Source: Bacteroidales bacterium (GTDB lineage: Bacteria; Bacteroidota; Bacteroidia; Bacteroidales; UBA932). From it: a DNA stretch of 64,000 bases. Below are positions 52,776 through 62,524 of this stretch, in pieces (position 1 is the stretch's first letter; each line of letters starts with the position of its first letter). Location of the stretch: NCBI GenBank assembly GCA_023667095.1, contig JAMPAT010000008.1, positions 1 to 64,000 on the forward strand, read 5' to 3'. A program made the position numbers and the translations under genes. A model generated the notes under the pieces. That model was not told the origin of the DNA, did not search any database, and was given only the letters and a program-made list of their open reading frames with translations.

Positions 52776-52808
52776 CGATTGATGCTTGTTCTGTAAAGTA
52801 TAAATGGT

Positions 52809-52842
52809 TACTTTTGCATAGTGAAACGTATGTAAGTACGTT
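52809..52842 (+). promoter_or_regulatory. Promoter with downstream palindrome for the ATPase gene
   Basis: TACTTTTG (52809-52816) matches the -7 consensus, with a TTG-containing stretch about 20 bases upstream. Next to it is the palindrome AACGTA-TGTAAG-TACGTT (52825-52842), where transcription should begin, suggesting an operator. The gene starts at 52873. Confidence 0.55.
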
Positions 52843-52872
52843 CAATAGTTATTTTCATCAAAATAGGACGTT

Positions 52873-54083
52873 ATGGCAGTTATAACTCGCAGAGCGTATC
52901 TCGACCACATAACATCCCGGCTGAATAGAGGGATGATGATATTTCTTATTGGGCAGCGTAGAGTCGGGAAAAGCTATATGCTTAGACAACTCCACTCATG
53001 GCTTGAGGAGAATCGCCCAGGTGCGACAGTCGTGTATATAAATAAGGAGCTGCAGGCTTTTAGCAATATCACCAATGCAGAAGAGCTCTATTCCTATTCA
53101 TCAGGGAAGATGCCTGAACCGGGGGAGAATTATCTGTTGATAGACGAAGTCCAGGACATTGAACGTTATGAGGATGCCCTCCGTAGTTTTCATGCCGAGG
53201 GCCGGTGCCAGATAGTCGCAACAGGAAGTAATGCATATGTTTTTTCATCAGAACTCAGTACAAGGCTCGGGGGACGCTATATAGAAATCCCGATTTATAG
53301 TCTGGGCTATATGGAATTTCTGGAATTTCACAGGATGGAGGACTCTGACAAAAGCCTGCAGTTATTCTTGCGTGCAGGAGGATTGCCAGGTCTGTGTCAT
53401 TTTGATATTGATGATGAGGCACAGCTCCGTGATTATCTGCAGGGTGTCTACAATACCATAATGATGCGTGATGTAATTGCAAGGGAAAAAATCAGGAACG
53501 TCCCGTTCATTGAAAATCTGTCCCGTTTCATAGCAGATAATGTCGGTAAACTGATTTCAGTAAGCAGCATAGCAAAATTCATGAAATCGCATGGTGGCCA
53601 GGTGTCGGAGCCGCTTACATCTACATATTTGAACTATCTGTGCAAGGCGTTGCTGGTTAGTCAGGTTATGCGTTATGATATCCATGGCAAGAGAATCTTT
53701 GAGCTGAATTCTAAATATTACTATGCAGACCACGGCCTGAGGAATCTGATCTGCGGATTTAACTTGCGCGGCAGTATTGGAAAAATCATTGAAAATGTGA
53801 TTTATAATCATTTGCGTATCCAGGGGTTTGATGTCAAGGTTGGCATACTCCGGGCCGGGGAGGTAGACTTCGTCGCGGTAAAGGGGGAACAGAACATCTA
53901 TGTCCAGGCGGCATACTCCTGGCAGCTGATGAAACAATAAAAAGGGAATTTGGCAGTCTTGCAGCCATTAAGGATAACTATCCTAAATATGTCATCTCAA
54001 TGGACCCTGTAGGCGGGGAACTGCCGGAATATCCTGGAATACGTCACCTGAACTTGCGTGATTTCCTGAAATCAGAATTGTAA
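52873..54083 (+). pseudogene. AAA_14/DUF4143-type ATPase, frameshifted near the C terminus
   Basis: A P-loop ATPase of the large AAA_14-DUF4143 group common in Bacteroidales: Walker A IFLIGQRRVGKSYMLRQL, Walker B ENYLLIDEVQDIE, sensor IVATGSNAYVFSSEL, then the DUF4143 part ending in VGILRAGEVDFVAVKGEQN. After IYVQAAY one base is missing at about 53914-53919. The frame then ends early at 53940, but the correct continuation ETIKREFGSLAAIKDNYPKY runs in the next frame to TAA 54081-54083. The shifted part is the end of the DUF4143 nuclease-like domain. These proteins have no settled function. It follows mcrC in the same direction but has its own promoter. Confidence 0.7.
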
Positions 54084-54171
54084 TCATCAGGTGGTAATGG
54101 CATAAATTCATTACGATACACCTTTGCATAGCCCATACAGGCTCTGTTTTCAACTTGATTGTTATAGTAAA

Positions 54172-57100
54172 ATGAGAAGACTTTTTAATGTTGTATTTCT
54201 TTTGTCAGTCTTTGGAACTGCCGGATACGCACAGACAGGCGAAGGGCTTATAGGAAAGCCAGGTTCCGGGACTGTGGACACATTGATGTTCAATGATATG
54301 ATGCAGGCAGGTCTTGCCGCGGGAGACAATTGTCTGGCTCAGAACAATATTGAAGGAGCTAAATATCAGTACCGATCAGTATGCGATATTGCTGATGAAT
54401 ATCAATTATATAATGCACGCAGCAGAAATCTTGTCCGTATTGCATTATATGGGATATCCAGGGCTTGCTTTTGTGCTGATGATTTCAGGCAGCAGGATGA
54501 AAGTATAAAAGAATTTCTGTCATACAATAGATCTGAATATGGAGAATGCTCAGGTTAGTATATAGAAGCATTGGACTTATCACAGGCACTTTATCAGCTG
54601 CATGGCCGGTATGATCCGGCTGTTCCGATAGCATTGGAGCATAAGGACATGGTCTTGAACTTATATGGAGAAACATCGGATGAATATTTTGATTCCCTTG
54701 CCGGTGTTGCACAGGCGTATGCCTATCTGGAAGACTATGGACATGTCCTGGCCTTTTATAAGCTTGAACTTGAAGCTATTGTCCGGAAATTCCGGAATAA
54801 TATGCAGCTGCTCAATAAGGACGGGCAATATGCAGAGGTCTTGAGCCGCTTGCATATCTATTCTGTCCTTGGAGAAGACTACGAAAGGGCTCTTGAATAT
54901 AGCAAGTCATTGATTCCTGCGTATGGGATTCTTTATGGAAAGACATCGGAAATGTATTTTGATGCACTTGCAGACTTGTTCAATGACCTGGCAATGCTGG
55001 GCTTATATGTGGAGGCCAGACAGATTGTTCCGGAACTTCATCAACTGAGTCTTATGTATCCGCAATCGGAAGCGGCTGGATTGTTTCAGGCTACAGCGGC
55101 TGCTATCGCACTGGAATTAAATGACAAAGATGCGTATCAGGCAATAGATGATGAAGATGTGTATTCAAAGGCGATGCTGTTGAATGCTTCAATTGCATAT
55201 TGTATTTCTAATAACGAAAATGAAAGGGCTGAGGAACAACTGGAAAAGGCTTTGGAACTTGTCCCCTCACTTGGTCAGGACAGACGTATGAGATACAAGG
55301 CTGCCTGCTATAATCAACTTGGGCTGATTCTGACCTCCAGAAATCCGGCTGCCGCTGTTGATACTTTAAGGATTGCCGAATCGTTGTATACTCCAGACAA
55401 CTATGATTTGACCTACGCACAGATTTTGAATAATATCGGTCTTGCATTGTACAATATGGGCAATGTGAACGATGCTCTCGATATGTTCCAGAAAAGTTTG
55501 GATGCCCATGATTCATTGGGGTATTCAATTGAAAGCCTGTCATATCAGGGTGTGTACAATAATATCGCCTTATGTAGGCAGGGACTTGGTGACTATGCCA
55601 GTACAATAGTGATTCTTAATGAGATCAGTGAGGCCATCAAAAATAATTACGGAAAAAAGAATATTTATTATCTGACGGCACGCCTTAATGAGGGAAAGTT
55701 TTATTATACAGCCGGCCAGATAGATAGAGCAATTGCTGTATTTCAGGAAATAGTCAATATCGGCTATGAAATCTGGAACAGCTATGATAATGGGATTGTT
55801 GCCCTGGCTTTAAATAATCTTGGAATTGTATGCGTCAGCAAAGGACTATATAATGATGCGCTACAGATACTGGAGACATCTGCCGCATCTTTAAATAAGA
55901 TATCTGGTGAAAGTAACTATCTGGTATATGCCTATATAAATTTAGGAGTCGCATATTTCCATACCAGGAATTACAAAATGTCGCAGTGTAATTTTGATAA
56001 AGCAAATGACATTATCCAGAAGTGCGGCCTGCAGGAAACAGGGCTGAATGCCAATCTGCTTTTCAACTATGGCCGCTGTCTGACTATTGCAGGCATTCCT
56101 GACGGACAGAAAATGCTTGGTACTGCAGTTGTCATCTTAGACGAATTGAATCTTGACCGCTCGCCGGAATTCTTGTTTACATTGGGTCAGTATGGATTGG
56201 CCTCTTTCATCGGGAAAAATGATGTCTGGCCGGAATACATTCCGCATTTCGTACAGGCATTCCGTGGTGTATATGAGGATAATATCGTGGGATTCACAGA
56301 ATCTGAAAGGGAATCCTTCGTGAGATATCTGTCTCCGTATACAAGTACGCTTTTCAGCAGCAGGACAAGTGATGAGGATAATGATGCCCTGTATTCGTTC
56401 CTGCTTATGAGCAAAGGCCTTCTCTTAGGGATATCTGATAATTATTCAAGAATGATACTGGAATCCGGAGATGAAGTCCTGGTGCAGAAATTCCTTGAAA
56501 TACAGCGGCTGAAAGCGGCTTTGCGCTCTGCACCGGATGACATGGAAGTGGCGGATAGGATAGAATCCCTTGAGCGTGACCTCATTTCCGACTCAAGGAA
56601 GTATGCGGATTTCTCAAAATGGAACAGTACATCCAGCCGGGATATTGCGGAATGTATTGGAGAGAATGAAATTGCAGTTGAATATGTGAAATATAAGGAT
56701 TATAAGGATGACAAGGTAAAATATGCGGCACTCATTGTCCGGAAAGATGCCCAGAACCCTGTCTATGTTGCATTATGCAGCGAGACAGAGCTGCCTGACA
56801 TGTCGCAGCTTTCAGCAGAAAGGATATATACGGGTGCTGTCTCGTGGCAACTGTATTCTTGTCTGTTCAGACCGATAGAACAATATATCAGGCCAGGCTG
56901 GACAGTCTCATTCTCTTCGGCCGGTATTGTCAATACCATTGCGCTGGAATCATTGGAGATGCCGGACGGAAAGACAATAGGCGACATTTACACAATGGAA
57001 CGTGTCTCGTCAACGAAGAATCTCTGTTTCAGCCAGGAAAAAAGGAAATATTCAACTGCCTCTGTATATGGTGGCCTGAAGTATGATGTCTCGCCTGAAG

Positions 57101-57813
57101 TTATGGCCTCATTGGGGAGAGCCTATGGTCAGGCATCCGGAAGCGGACCATTATTCAGGTCAGACAGTACCCGTTCCGGATGGACATATCTGGAGGGTTC
57201 AAAGATTGAAACGGACGCCATAGCTTCATTGCTGGCTGAAAAAGGAATCCGGACAAATCTGTATCAGGATGAGAAAGGCAATGAAGAGTCGTTCAAGGCA
57301 CTCTCAAATCATGATGTGGATCTTATCCATATCGCCACTCATGGCTTTTATGTTCCGGAAAATACAAATGTGGACAAATATTCCTTTGAAGCCATTTCAT
57401 CGGATCCTATGACACGTTCGGGACTTATGATGTCCGGGGGCAACTATTCCTGGACAGGGCAGGGTCGCATTGAAAATATTGAAGACGGAGTGCTGCTTGC
57501 GGCGGAAATAGCAAATCTAAATCTGAGGCATACAGACCTGGCTGTCTTGTCCGCTTGTGAAACAGGTCTCGGTGATATTACCGAAGAAGGTGTGTTCGGC
57601 CTGCAGAGAGGCTTGAAAAGTGCCGGTGTCAATACCGTCATCATGAGTCTATGGAAGGTCAGCGATGAAGCGACTGTCTTGATGATGCAGACATTCTATA
57701 AGAATCTTCTCAAAGGCAAAACTAAAGAAGAGTCTTTTGACAGGGCTAAGGCTGCAGTCAGGAAAAAGTATCCTTCGCCTTATTATTGGGCTTCCTTTAT
57801 CATGCTTGATTAA
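54172..57813 (+). CDS. Exported TPR-CHAT (caspase-like) protein with in-frame amber codon
   Basis: From ATG 54172 a signal peptide (LFNVVFLLSVFGTAGYAQ) leads into TPR-type helices. A TAG at 54556-54558 (codon 129) interrupts the frame, which then runs open to 57813: about ten TPR-like repeats (residues ~130-700) and a C-terminal CHAT protease domain. The CHAT dyad is His in DLIHIATHGFYVPE and Cys in LAVLSACETGLGD, and GLKSAGVNTVIMSLWKVSDE closes the fold. The amber separates the export signal from the rest. It either kills the gene or makes readthrough necessary. The intact part is 1080 residues. The caspase gene follows after 20 bases. Confidence 0.75.
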
Positions 57814-57832
57814 CAATGGAGTGCACAGACAT

Positions 57833-58696
57833 ATGATGAGAAAAAGTATCATAATATTGCAATTGATATTTCTTGCAGCTGTCCTGTCTCCGGCGCAAAC
57901 CCGCAGGGCCTTGATCATTGGAGTCGGCGAGTATCCGGAGTATTCGGGATGGAGGCAGATCAATGGCGACAAGGATATACCTATAGTCAGGGATATGCTG
58001 CTGTACCTCGGCTTCCCGGAGAATAATATAGATGTACTGAAAAATCAGCATGCAACATGCTCTAACATCTTGAATGCCTTTGACAGAATTTGCAACAGAT
58101 CGGCTAAAGGTGATGTCGTCTACATCCATTTCTCCGGACACGGCCAGATGATTACAGATGTCCATAATGATGAGAATGATGGCTTTGACGAGGCAATTGT
58201 TCCTGTTGATGCATATAGGCAGTACCGGCAAGGTATTTATCATGGCGAGAACCATATAATTGATGATGTAATCAATCAATATCTGTCACGATTGAAAAGG
58301 AAGGTGGGGAAATCAGGAATGGTGCTGTTTATCGTGGATGCCTGCCATAGCGGAGACATTTCGCGTGGAGATGATGAAGACGATGTCGCCAGGGGGACTT
58401 CAGACAGATTTATACTGAATGTGGACAAAGCTGAGAAGCTGCCGTCTATCGAGTCAACGCAATGGATTAATATAAGTGCATGTAAATCCTATCAGACCAA
58501 TTATGAATATAAGACGCCAGACGGTCATTACGTAGGCAAATTGACTTATTTTATCAGCGAGGCTTACAGAAGATTGGACAGGCCTGCAGTTTCACAGGTA
58601 TTTGATTATGTAAAGGAACGGATGGCAGAGGTCTCCAGGTATCCGCAAGAGCCTCAGCTGGATTTACCTGACCATTACAAACGATATAAACTATAG
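57833..58696 (+). CDS. Exported caspase-like (peptidase C14) protein
   Basis: A 287-residue metacaspase-type protein with an N-terminal signal peptide (SIIILQLIFLAAVLSPAQT). The p20-like fold starts RRALIIGVGEYPEYSGW. The catalytic His is in VYIHFSGHGQM and the catalytic Cys in LFIVDACHSGDIS, both intact. The mature protein should act in the periplasm or at the envelope. It lies 20 bases after the CHAT gene, and the sigma factor ATG follows its stop directly. Two caspase-fold proteases in one transcript suggest a proteolytic cascade or a sensor-effector pair. Confidence 0.85.
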   Translation: MMRKSIIILQLIFLAAVLSPAQTRRALIIGVGEYPEYSGWRQINGDKDIPIVRDMLLYLGFPENNIDVLKNQHATCSNILNAFDRICNRSAKGDVVYIHFSGHGQMITDVHNDENDGFDEAIVPVDAYRQYRQGIYHGENHIIDDVINQYLSRLKRKVGKSGMVLFIVDACHSGDISRGDDEDDVARGTSDRFILNVDKAEKLPSIESTQWINISACKSYQTNYEYKTPDGHYVGKLTYFISEAYRRLDRPAVSQVFDYVKERMAEVSRYPQEPQLDLPDHYKRYKL

Positions 58697-59266
58697 ATGA
58701 ATATGGCAACGGACAAAGAGTTTATCAAAGAGTTCAGGACAAAGGACGAAGCTGCTATTTCCAGAATGTACATGCAGTTTCGTCAGGCGTTCTTCAGCTA
58801 CTTTGGAAGCCACTATCGAAAGTCTGAATTGGAAATAGATGATGTCTATCAGGATTCTTTTACGGTCTTGTGGCAGAATGTCAATTCAGGAAAAATTACA
58901 GAGGATAATCTGAAATGCAGTCTAACGACTTATCTCATAGCGGTCGGCAGATACACAATGATGGCCAGGCAGCGCAGGTATAAGGAAATTGTCAATGATG
59001 AGATGATCACCATGTATTACACCGGTAAAATGGATGATGCGGACGAGGTGATGGCAAAGGAAGAGCGTTATGCTTTCATCCGTAGGACTGTCATGCAGAT
59101 GCAGGAACCTTGTGCTTCCATCCTTGATAAATTTTATTGGGAGGATAAGACAGGGGAGGAGATAGCAACTGACATGTCCTATAAGAATACAGATGTGGTA
59201 AAGGCTCAGAAATATAAATGTATGCAGAAGTTAAAGGCGTATCTCAAGGAACATGGTATTGAGTAA
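58697..59266 (+). CDS. Sigma-70 family (ECF-type) RNA polymerase sigma factor
   Basis: A 189-residue ECF-like sigma factor. Region 2 is KSELEIDDVYQDSFTVLWQN, and region 4 has the HTH in KTGEEIATDMSYKNTDVVKA then QKYKCMQKLKAYL. There is no obvious region 3, as expected. Its ATG follows the caspase stop directly, so it is co-translated with the proteases. It probably transcribes this cluster or an envelope-stress regulon, by inference from position. Confidence 0.85.
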   Translation: MNMATDKEFIKEFRTKDEAAISRMYMQFRQAFFSYFGSHYRKSELEIDDVYQDSFTVLWQNVNSGKITEDNLKCSLTTYLIAVGRYTMMARQRRYKEIVNDEMITMYYTGKMDDADEVMAKEERYAFIRRTVMQMQEPCASILDKFYWEDKTGEEIATDMSYKNTDVVKAQKYKCMQKLKAYLKEHGIE

Positions 59267-59283
59267 TTGAAGGAGGAACAGTC

Positions 59284-59850
59284 ATGAGTAATATTGATAA
59301 TGAAATAAGGGATGCCTTCCAGGCAAAGCATTTGAAACAGATACTTGTGCGGGCGGAATATAAGGCACGCATGCGCAGGCGTCGCAGAGTGTTCATGATG
59401 TCATTCTGCCCGCTTGCCGTAGCTGCATGTCTGGTGCTGGGCATATTGGCCAGGATTGACGGGGATTATATGTCGGCATACAGCGGCAGTTATCTGCATG
59501 AAGTCAGCCAGATACGAGGAGGTTCTGAAGTCGATGACCTGATCGCAGATGCCGTCGGATGTATCCAATCTGAAGAATATGATATTGCGGAGTCGAAGCT
59601 TGAAGACGCGCTGTCTATTATGAAATTTTCTGAAGATCAAGATGCGGCCGGTCTGGCGGACGAAGACGCATATATCTATGCGATAGAAAAGATTCAGCGG
59701 GATGATATAAACTGGTATAAGGCCCATGTCTTTATGCATCAGGGCAGGATTTTTAAAGCTAAAAGGATACTCAGGCAGATTGCCGATAGCCAGTCTATAT
59801 ATGCAGATGATGCAAAAGGCATATTGGATGACTTGAAAATCAAATGGTAA
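59284..59850 (+). CDS. Single-pass membrane protein, candidate anti-sigma factor
   Basis: A 188-residue protein with a short basic cytoplasmic N terminus (YKARMRRRRRV), one membrane segment (SFCPLAVAACLVLGILA), and an outer domain with TPR-like helices (LIADAVGCIQSEEYDIAESK, YKAHVFMHQGRIFKAKRILR). A good ribosome-binding site (GGAGGA) lies 7 bases upstream. Placement just after the sigma gene and the inside-out topology suggest an anti-sigma or signal-relaying partner. No zinc anti-sigma motif is visible, so this remains an inference. Confidence 0.6.
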   Translation: MSNIDNEIRDAFQAKHLKQILVRAEYKARMRRRRRVFMMSFCPLAVAACLVLGILARIDGDYMSAYSGSYLHEVSQIRGGSEVDDLIADAVGCIQSEEYDIAESKLEDALSIMKFSEDQDAAGLADEDAYIYAIEKIQRDDINWYKAHVFMHQGRIFKAKRILRQIADSQSIYADDAKGILDDLKIKW

Positions 59851-59874
59851 TTGCCTGTTGCTCTCTGGATAGTG

Positions 59875-59907
59875 AAAAGTGTTCGATAAACCGGACACTT
59901 TTTTTAT
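59875..59907 (+). terminator. Intrinsic terminator of the CHAT-caspase-sigma operon
   Basis: AAAGTGTTCG pairs with the CGGACACTTT that follows, across a short loop, and leads into a run of T residues. It lies 25 bases after the stop of the membrane protein. Confidence 0.8.
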
Positions 59908-60141
59908 TATCTGTGGTTTACCTTCCGGGCATTTGTGACATTAACATGCGAAAACAGTTAAGAATAACAATTTAGATTATAAGACAATGGAAACATAGTA
60001 TGGCGGAGACAGTACGGAGATTACCCTGGCGTAAGCATTGACCATGACTTCCTGGGCTATTGAGTTGCGCAGGCAGGGGAAAACTCCAGAAATTTTATAG
60101 AAAATTGCAATACAATACTCTCGGGTGTAAAAAACATTTTC

Positions 60142-60149
60142 TATCTTTG
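60142..60149 (+). promoter_or_regulatory. -7 box upstream of the TPR-retropepsin gene
   Basis: TATCTTTG matches TAnnTTTG. A transcript from about 60157 would have a leader of roughly 280 bases before the next gene, or would form the small RNA described at 60157-60395. Confidence 0.5.
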
Positions 60150-60156
60150 TATCGCT

Positions 60157-60395
60157 GTCGCAAGACGGCACTTACATATTGTTGATGAAAGTGTTCAGCT
60201 TTTACCTTGGATAGAAATCTGGTAAATTTCAAAAAACTACAGGGACAAGCCACAACACTCATCACCTTGTATCACTGTGCATTATCGCTTGATAAGCATA
60301 CATACTTGGTGTGGAGTATTGTATTGTTTATTTGTAGTTTGGGCTTTACCAGAGCCTCTATCCGGATAGACTGACGACTCCACACTTTCTTTTTA
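60157..60395 (+). ncRNA. Candidate structured small RNA or leader
   Basis: This stretch after a -7 box has many inverted repeats: CACTT/AAGTG (60170-60195), TTTACC/GGTAAA (60200-60228), TTATC-GCTT-GATAA (about 60282-60295), and a long-range TGTGGAGT (60310-60317) with ACTCCACA (60377-60384). The long-range pair encloses a GGCT/AGCC stem and the palindrome CTATCCGGATAG (60358-60369). The last stem is followed by CTTTCTTTTTAT, like a terminator. It has no open frame. I cannot assign it to a known class (it does not look like SRP RNA, RNase P or tmRNA). Confidence 0.4.
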
Positions 60396-60438
60396 TATCC
60401 CCTGCATAGAAGTCGGGCAGGAAACTTTGAGTAAGACG

Positions 60439-62499
60439 ATGCATATCAGGTCAGTCAGAGTGGTTTTTGCGGCATTTGTCGTGATGTTTTGTTCGTTAGC
60501 AGCTGGATTTGACGCAGCTGCACAGCACAAATATTCGGATTCATATAACTTTCAGAGGGGCTATGATGCCTATTCCAATGAAAATTATGTCGAAGCCATT
60601 GAATATTTCAACAAGGAGGTGGAGCAGCATCCGGACAATGCATACGCATATACTCTCATTGCTATTATACGTTGGCAGAATGATGAACTTGGCAAGGCAC
60701 TTGCCGCAGTCAATCTTGCGTTGAAAAACACTCCCAAGAAGGACAAGGACTGGAAAGCATATAGCTTGAGAGTGCGTTCCAGGATATACGGTGACCTTGA
60801 AGATGATCAGGCGGCCTTGAAAGACTTAGGCGATGCCATTGCATTATGTCCTAAGGATGAGGACGGATATAAGGATCGTGCGCAATTGTACTATACCATG
60901 GGTGATTACGAGGCTTCTGACCGGGACATTTATCAGTGGAGGAAAATCTCTCCTGATGACATGATGGCGGATATGTATCTTGGACGTAACCGTTTGGAAA
61001 TGAAGAAGTACCAGGATGCTGTAAATATTTTCGACAATGTGATTGCATTATATTCCGATTATTCTTCAGGATATTCATTTCGTGCGGAGGCCTATTTCGG
61101 ATTGGGGGACTGTGCAAGTGCAGCCTCTGATGTTGTTACGGCCTTGGGGATAGATTCGGACAGCAAGGCGTTCAATCTGATGGTGGAGCATTCTGAAGAT
61201 GCATATACTAATTTGATTACAAGACTAAAGGCAAAGGCCTTGTCTGAGCCAAACAACGGCTTTTGGCAGTATTGTCAGGGTGCTGTAAATGAGTCAGCGG
61301 AGAAATATGGGGCTGCAGTGGAGACGTACAGCAAGGCAATGACAAAGGATCCGAGCGACATTACTGCTTTCAGGATTTCCTCTTGCTATGAAAAGATGGG
61401 CAACTGGAAAAAGGCCCATGAATATATAGACAAGGCAATAGAGATGGACCCTGATTATGTGTCATATAGAAGTACCAAGGCGAATCTCTATTATTACTCT
61501 GGTGATTTTGAAAATGCAATCCTGGAGATTGACAAATGCGTAGAAGCAGAGCCTGAAACAGCTTTCTACTATCGTAGAAGAGGCTTGTTCAAGGCAAACA
61601 ATGGTGATTTCGAAGGGGCGTTGGAGGACTATACCTCTGCAATAGTCCTGTCTCCTAAAACAGCATATCCGTATATTCACAGAGGAAAAATTTATCTTGA
61701 ATGCGGGGAAGAAGACAAGGCTAAGGAAGATTTTAATATGTGTGTTGCCATTGATACGCTCCCTGGTGATGCCAGCTGTGCAGAATATGCATATTTCTAC
61801 CTCGGCCAGACAGAGAAGGCTATAGAGTTCATGGACAGGCTCCTTGAATACGATGAAGACGGATATCTCTATGATGCAGCGTGTCTTTATTCACTTATGG
61901 GAGAAAGGGAAAAGGCCCTTTCATATTTCAGGAAGGCGTTGGAATCCGGTTACAATAATTTCAACCATATCAGATGTGACAGTGATCTTGACAATATCAG
62001 GGAAACGGATGAATTCAAGGAACTGATTGCGAAATATGCTCCGGAGCAGTTCACTTCGTCTTCCGGAGAGGAGACGGACTCTGCTGGATATGTAGAACGC
62101 GTGGTGGAAGTCCCTTTTGTACGTGCGAATGGCGTGACTAAGGTTAAGTGCTCGATAAACGGCCTTCCGCTCCAGTTCATCCTGGATACCGGAGCCTCGA
62201 CAGTCAGCATCTCCTCCCTGGAGGCCACATTCATGTACAAGAACGATTACCTGACATCCAAGGACATTGTCGGCAAGTCAACCTTTGTCGATGCCAACGG
62301 CGACATATCAGTAGGTACTGTAATCAACCTCAGCAATGTGACATTCGCCGGTCTCGAACTCGAAGACGTCCGCGCCACCGTAGTCTCAAATGACAAGGCC
62401 CCGCTCCTGCTCGGCCAGACCGTCCTCAGCCGCCTCGGCAAGGTGGAGATTGACTATGAAGCCAATGTGATACGGGTTACTGTCAGGGAGAGGAAATGA
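60439..62499 (+). CDS. Exported TPR protein with retropepsin-like aspartic protease domain
   Basis: A 686-residue protein. The signal peptide is VRVVFAAFVVMFCSLAAG. Residues ~30-530 are TPR units (YDAYSNENYVEAIEYFNKEV, LYYTMGDYEASDRDIYQWRK, LFKANNGDFEGALEDYTSAI). The C-terminal ~130 residues are a single retropepsin-type domain with FILDTGASTVSISSLEATF and the closing LLLGQTVLSRLGKVEIDYE, so one Asp per chain and presumably active as a dimer. I use ATG 60439; a TTG 12 bases upstream is in frame. It lies between two other envelope-directed gene groups of the protease cluster. Confidence 0.8.
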   Translation: MHIRSVRVVFAAFVVMFCSLAAGFDAAAQHKYSDSYNFQRGYDAYSNENYVEAIEYFNKEVEQHPDNAYAYTLIAIIRWQNDELGKALAAVNLALKNTPKKDKDWKAYSLRVRSRIYGDLEDDQAALKDLGDAIALCPKDEDGYKDRAQLYYTMGDYEASDRDIYQWRKISPDDMMADMYLGRNRLEMKKYQDAVNIFDNVIALYSDYSSGYSFRAEAYFGLGDCASAASDVVTALGIDSDSKAFNLMVEHSEDAYTNLITRLKAKALSEPNNGFWQYCQGAVNESAEKYGAAVETYSKAMTKDPSDITAFRISSCYEKMGNWKKAHEYIDKAIEMDPDYVSYRSTKANLYYYSGDFENAILEIDKCVEAEPETAFYYRRRGLFKANNGDFEGALEDYTSAIVLSPKTAYPYIHRGKIYLECGEEDKAKEDFNMCVAIDTLPGDASCAEYAYFYLGQTEKAIEFMDRLLEYDEDGYLYDAACLYSLMGEREKALSYFRKALESGYNNFNHIRCDSDLDNIRETDEFKELIAKYAPEQFTSSSGEETDSAGYVERVVEVPFVRANGVTKVKCSINGLPLQFILDTGASTVSISSLEATFMYKNDYLTSKDIVGKSTFVDANGDISVGTVINLSNVTFAGLELEDVRATVVSNDKAPLLLGQTVLSRLGKVEIDYEANVIRVTVRERK

Positions 62500-62524
62500 T
62501 TGATAAATTAACTGCTTGCTTACT

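Noticed and set aside
13516..54558. General reassignment of TAG to an amino acid in this organism
   Set aside because: TAG is the natural stop of the rhamnosidase, mcrC and mnmE genes, where the proteins end at family-typical positions.
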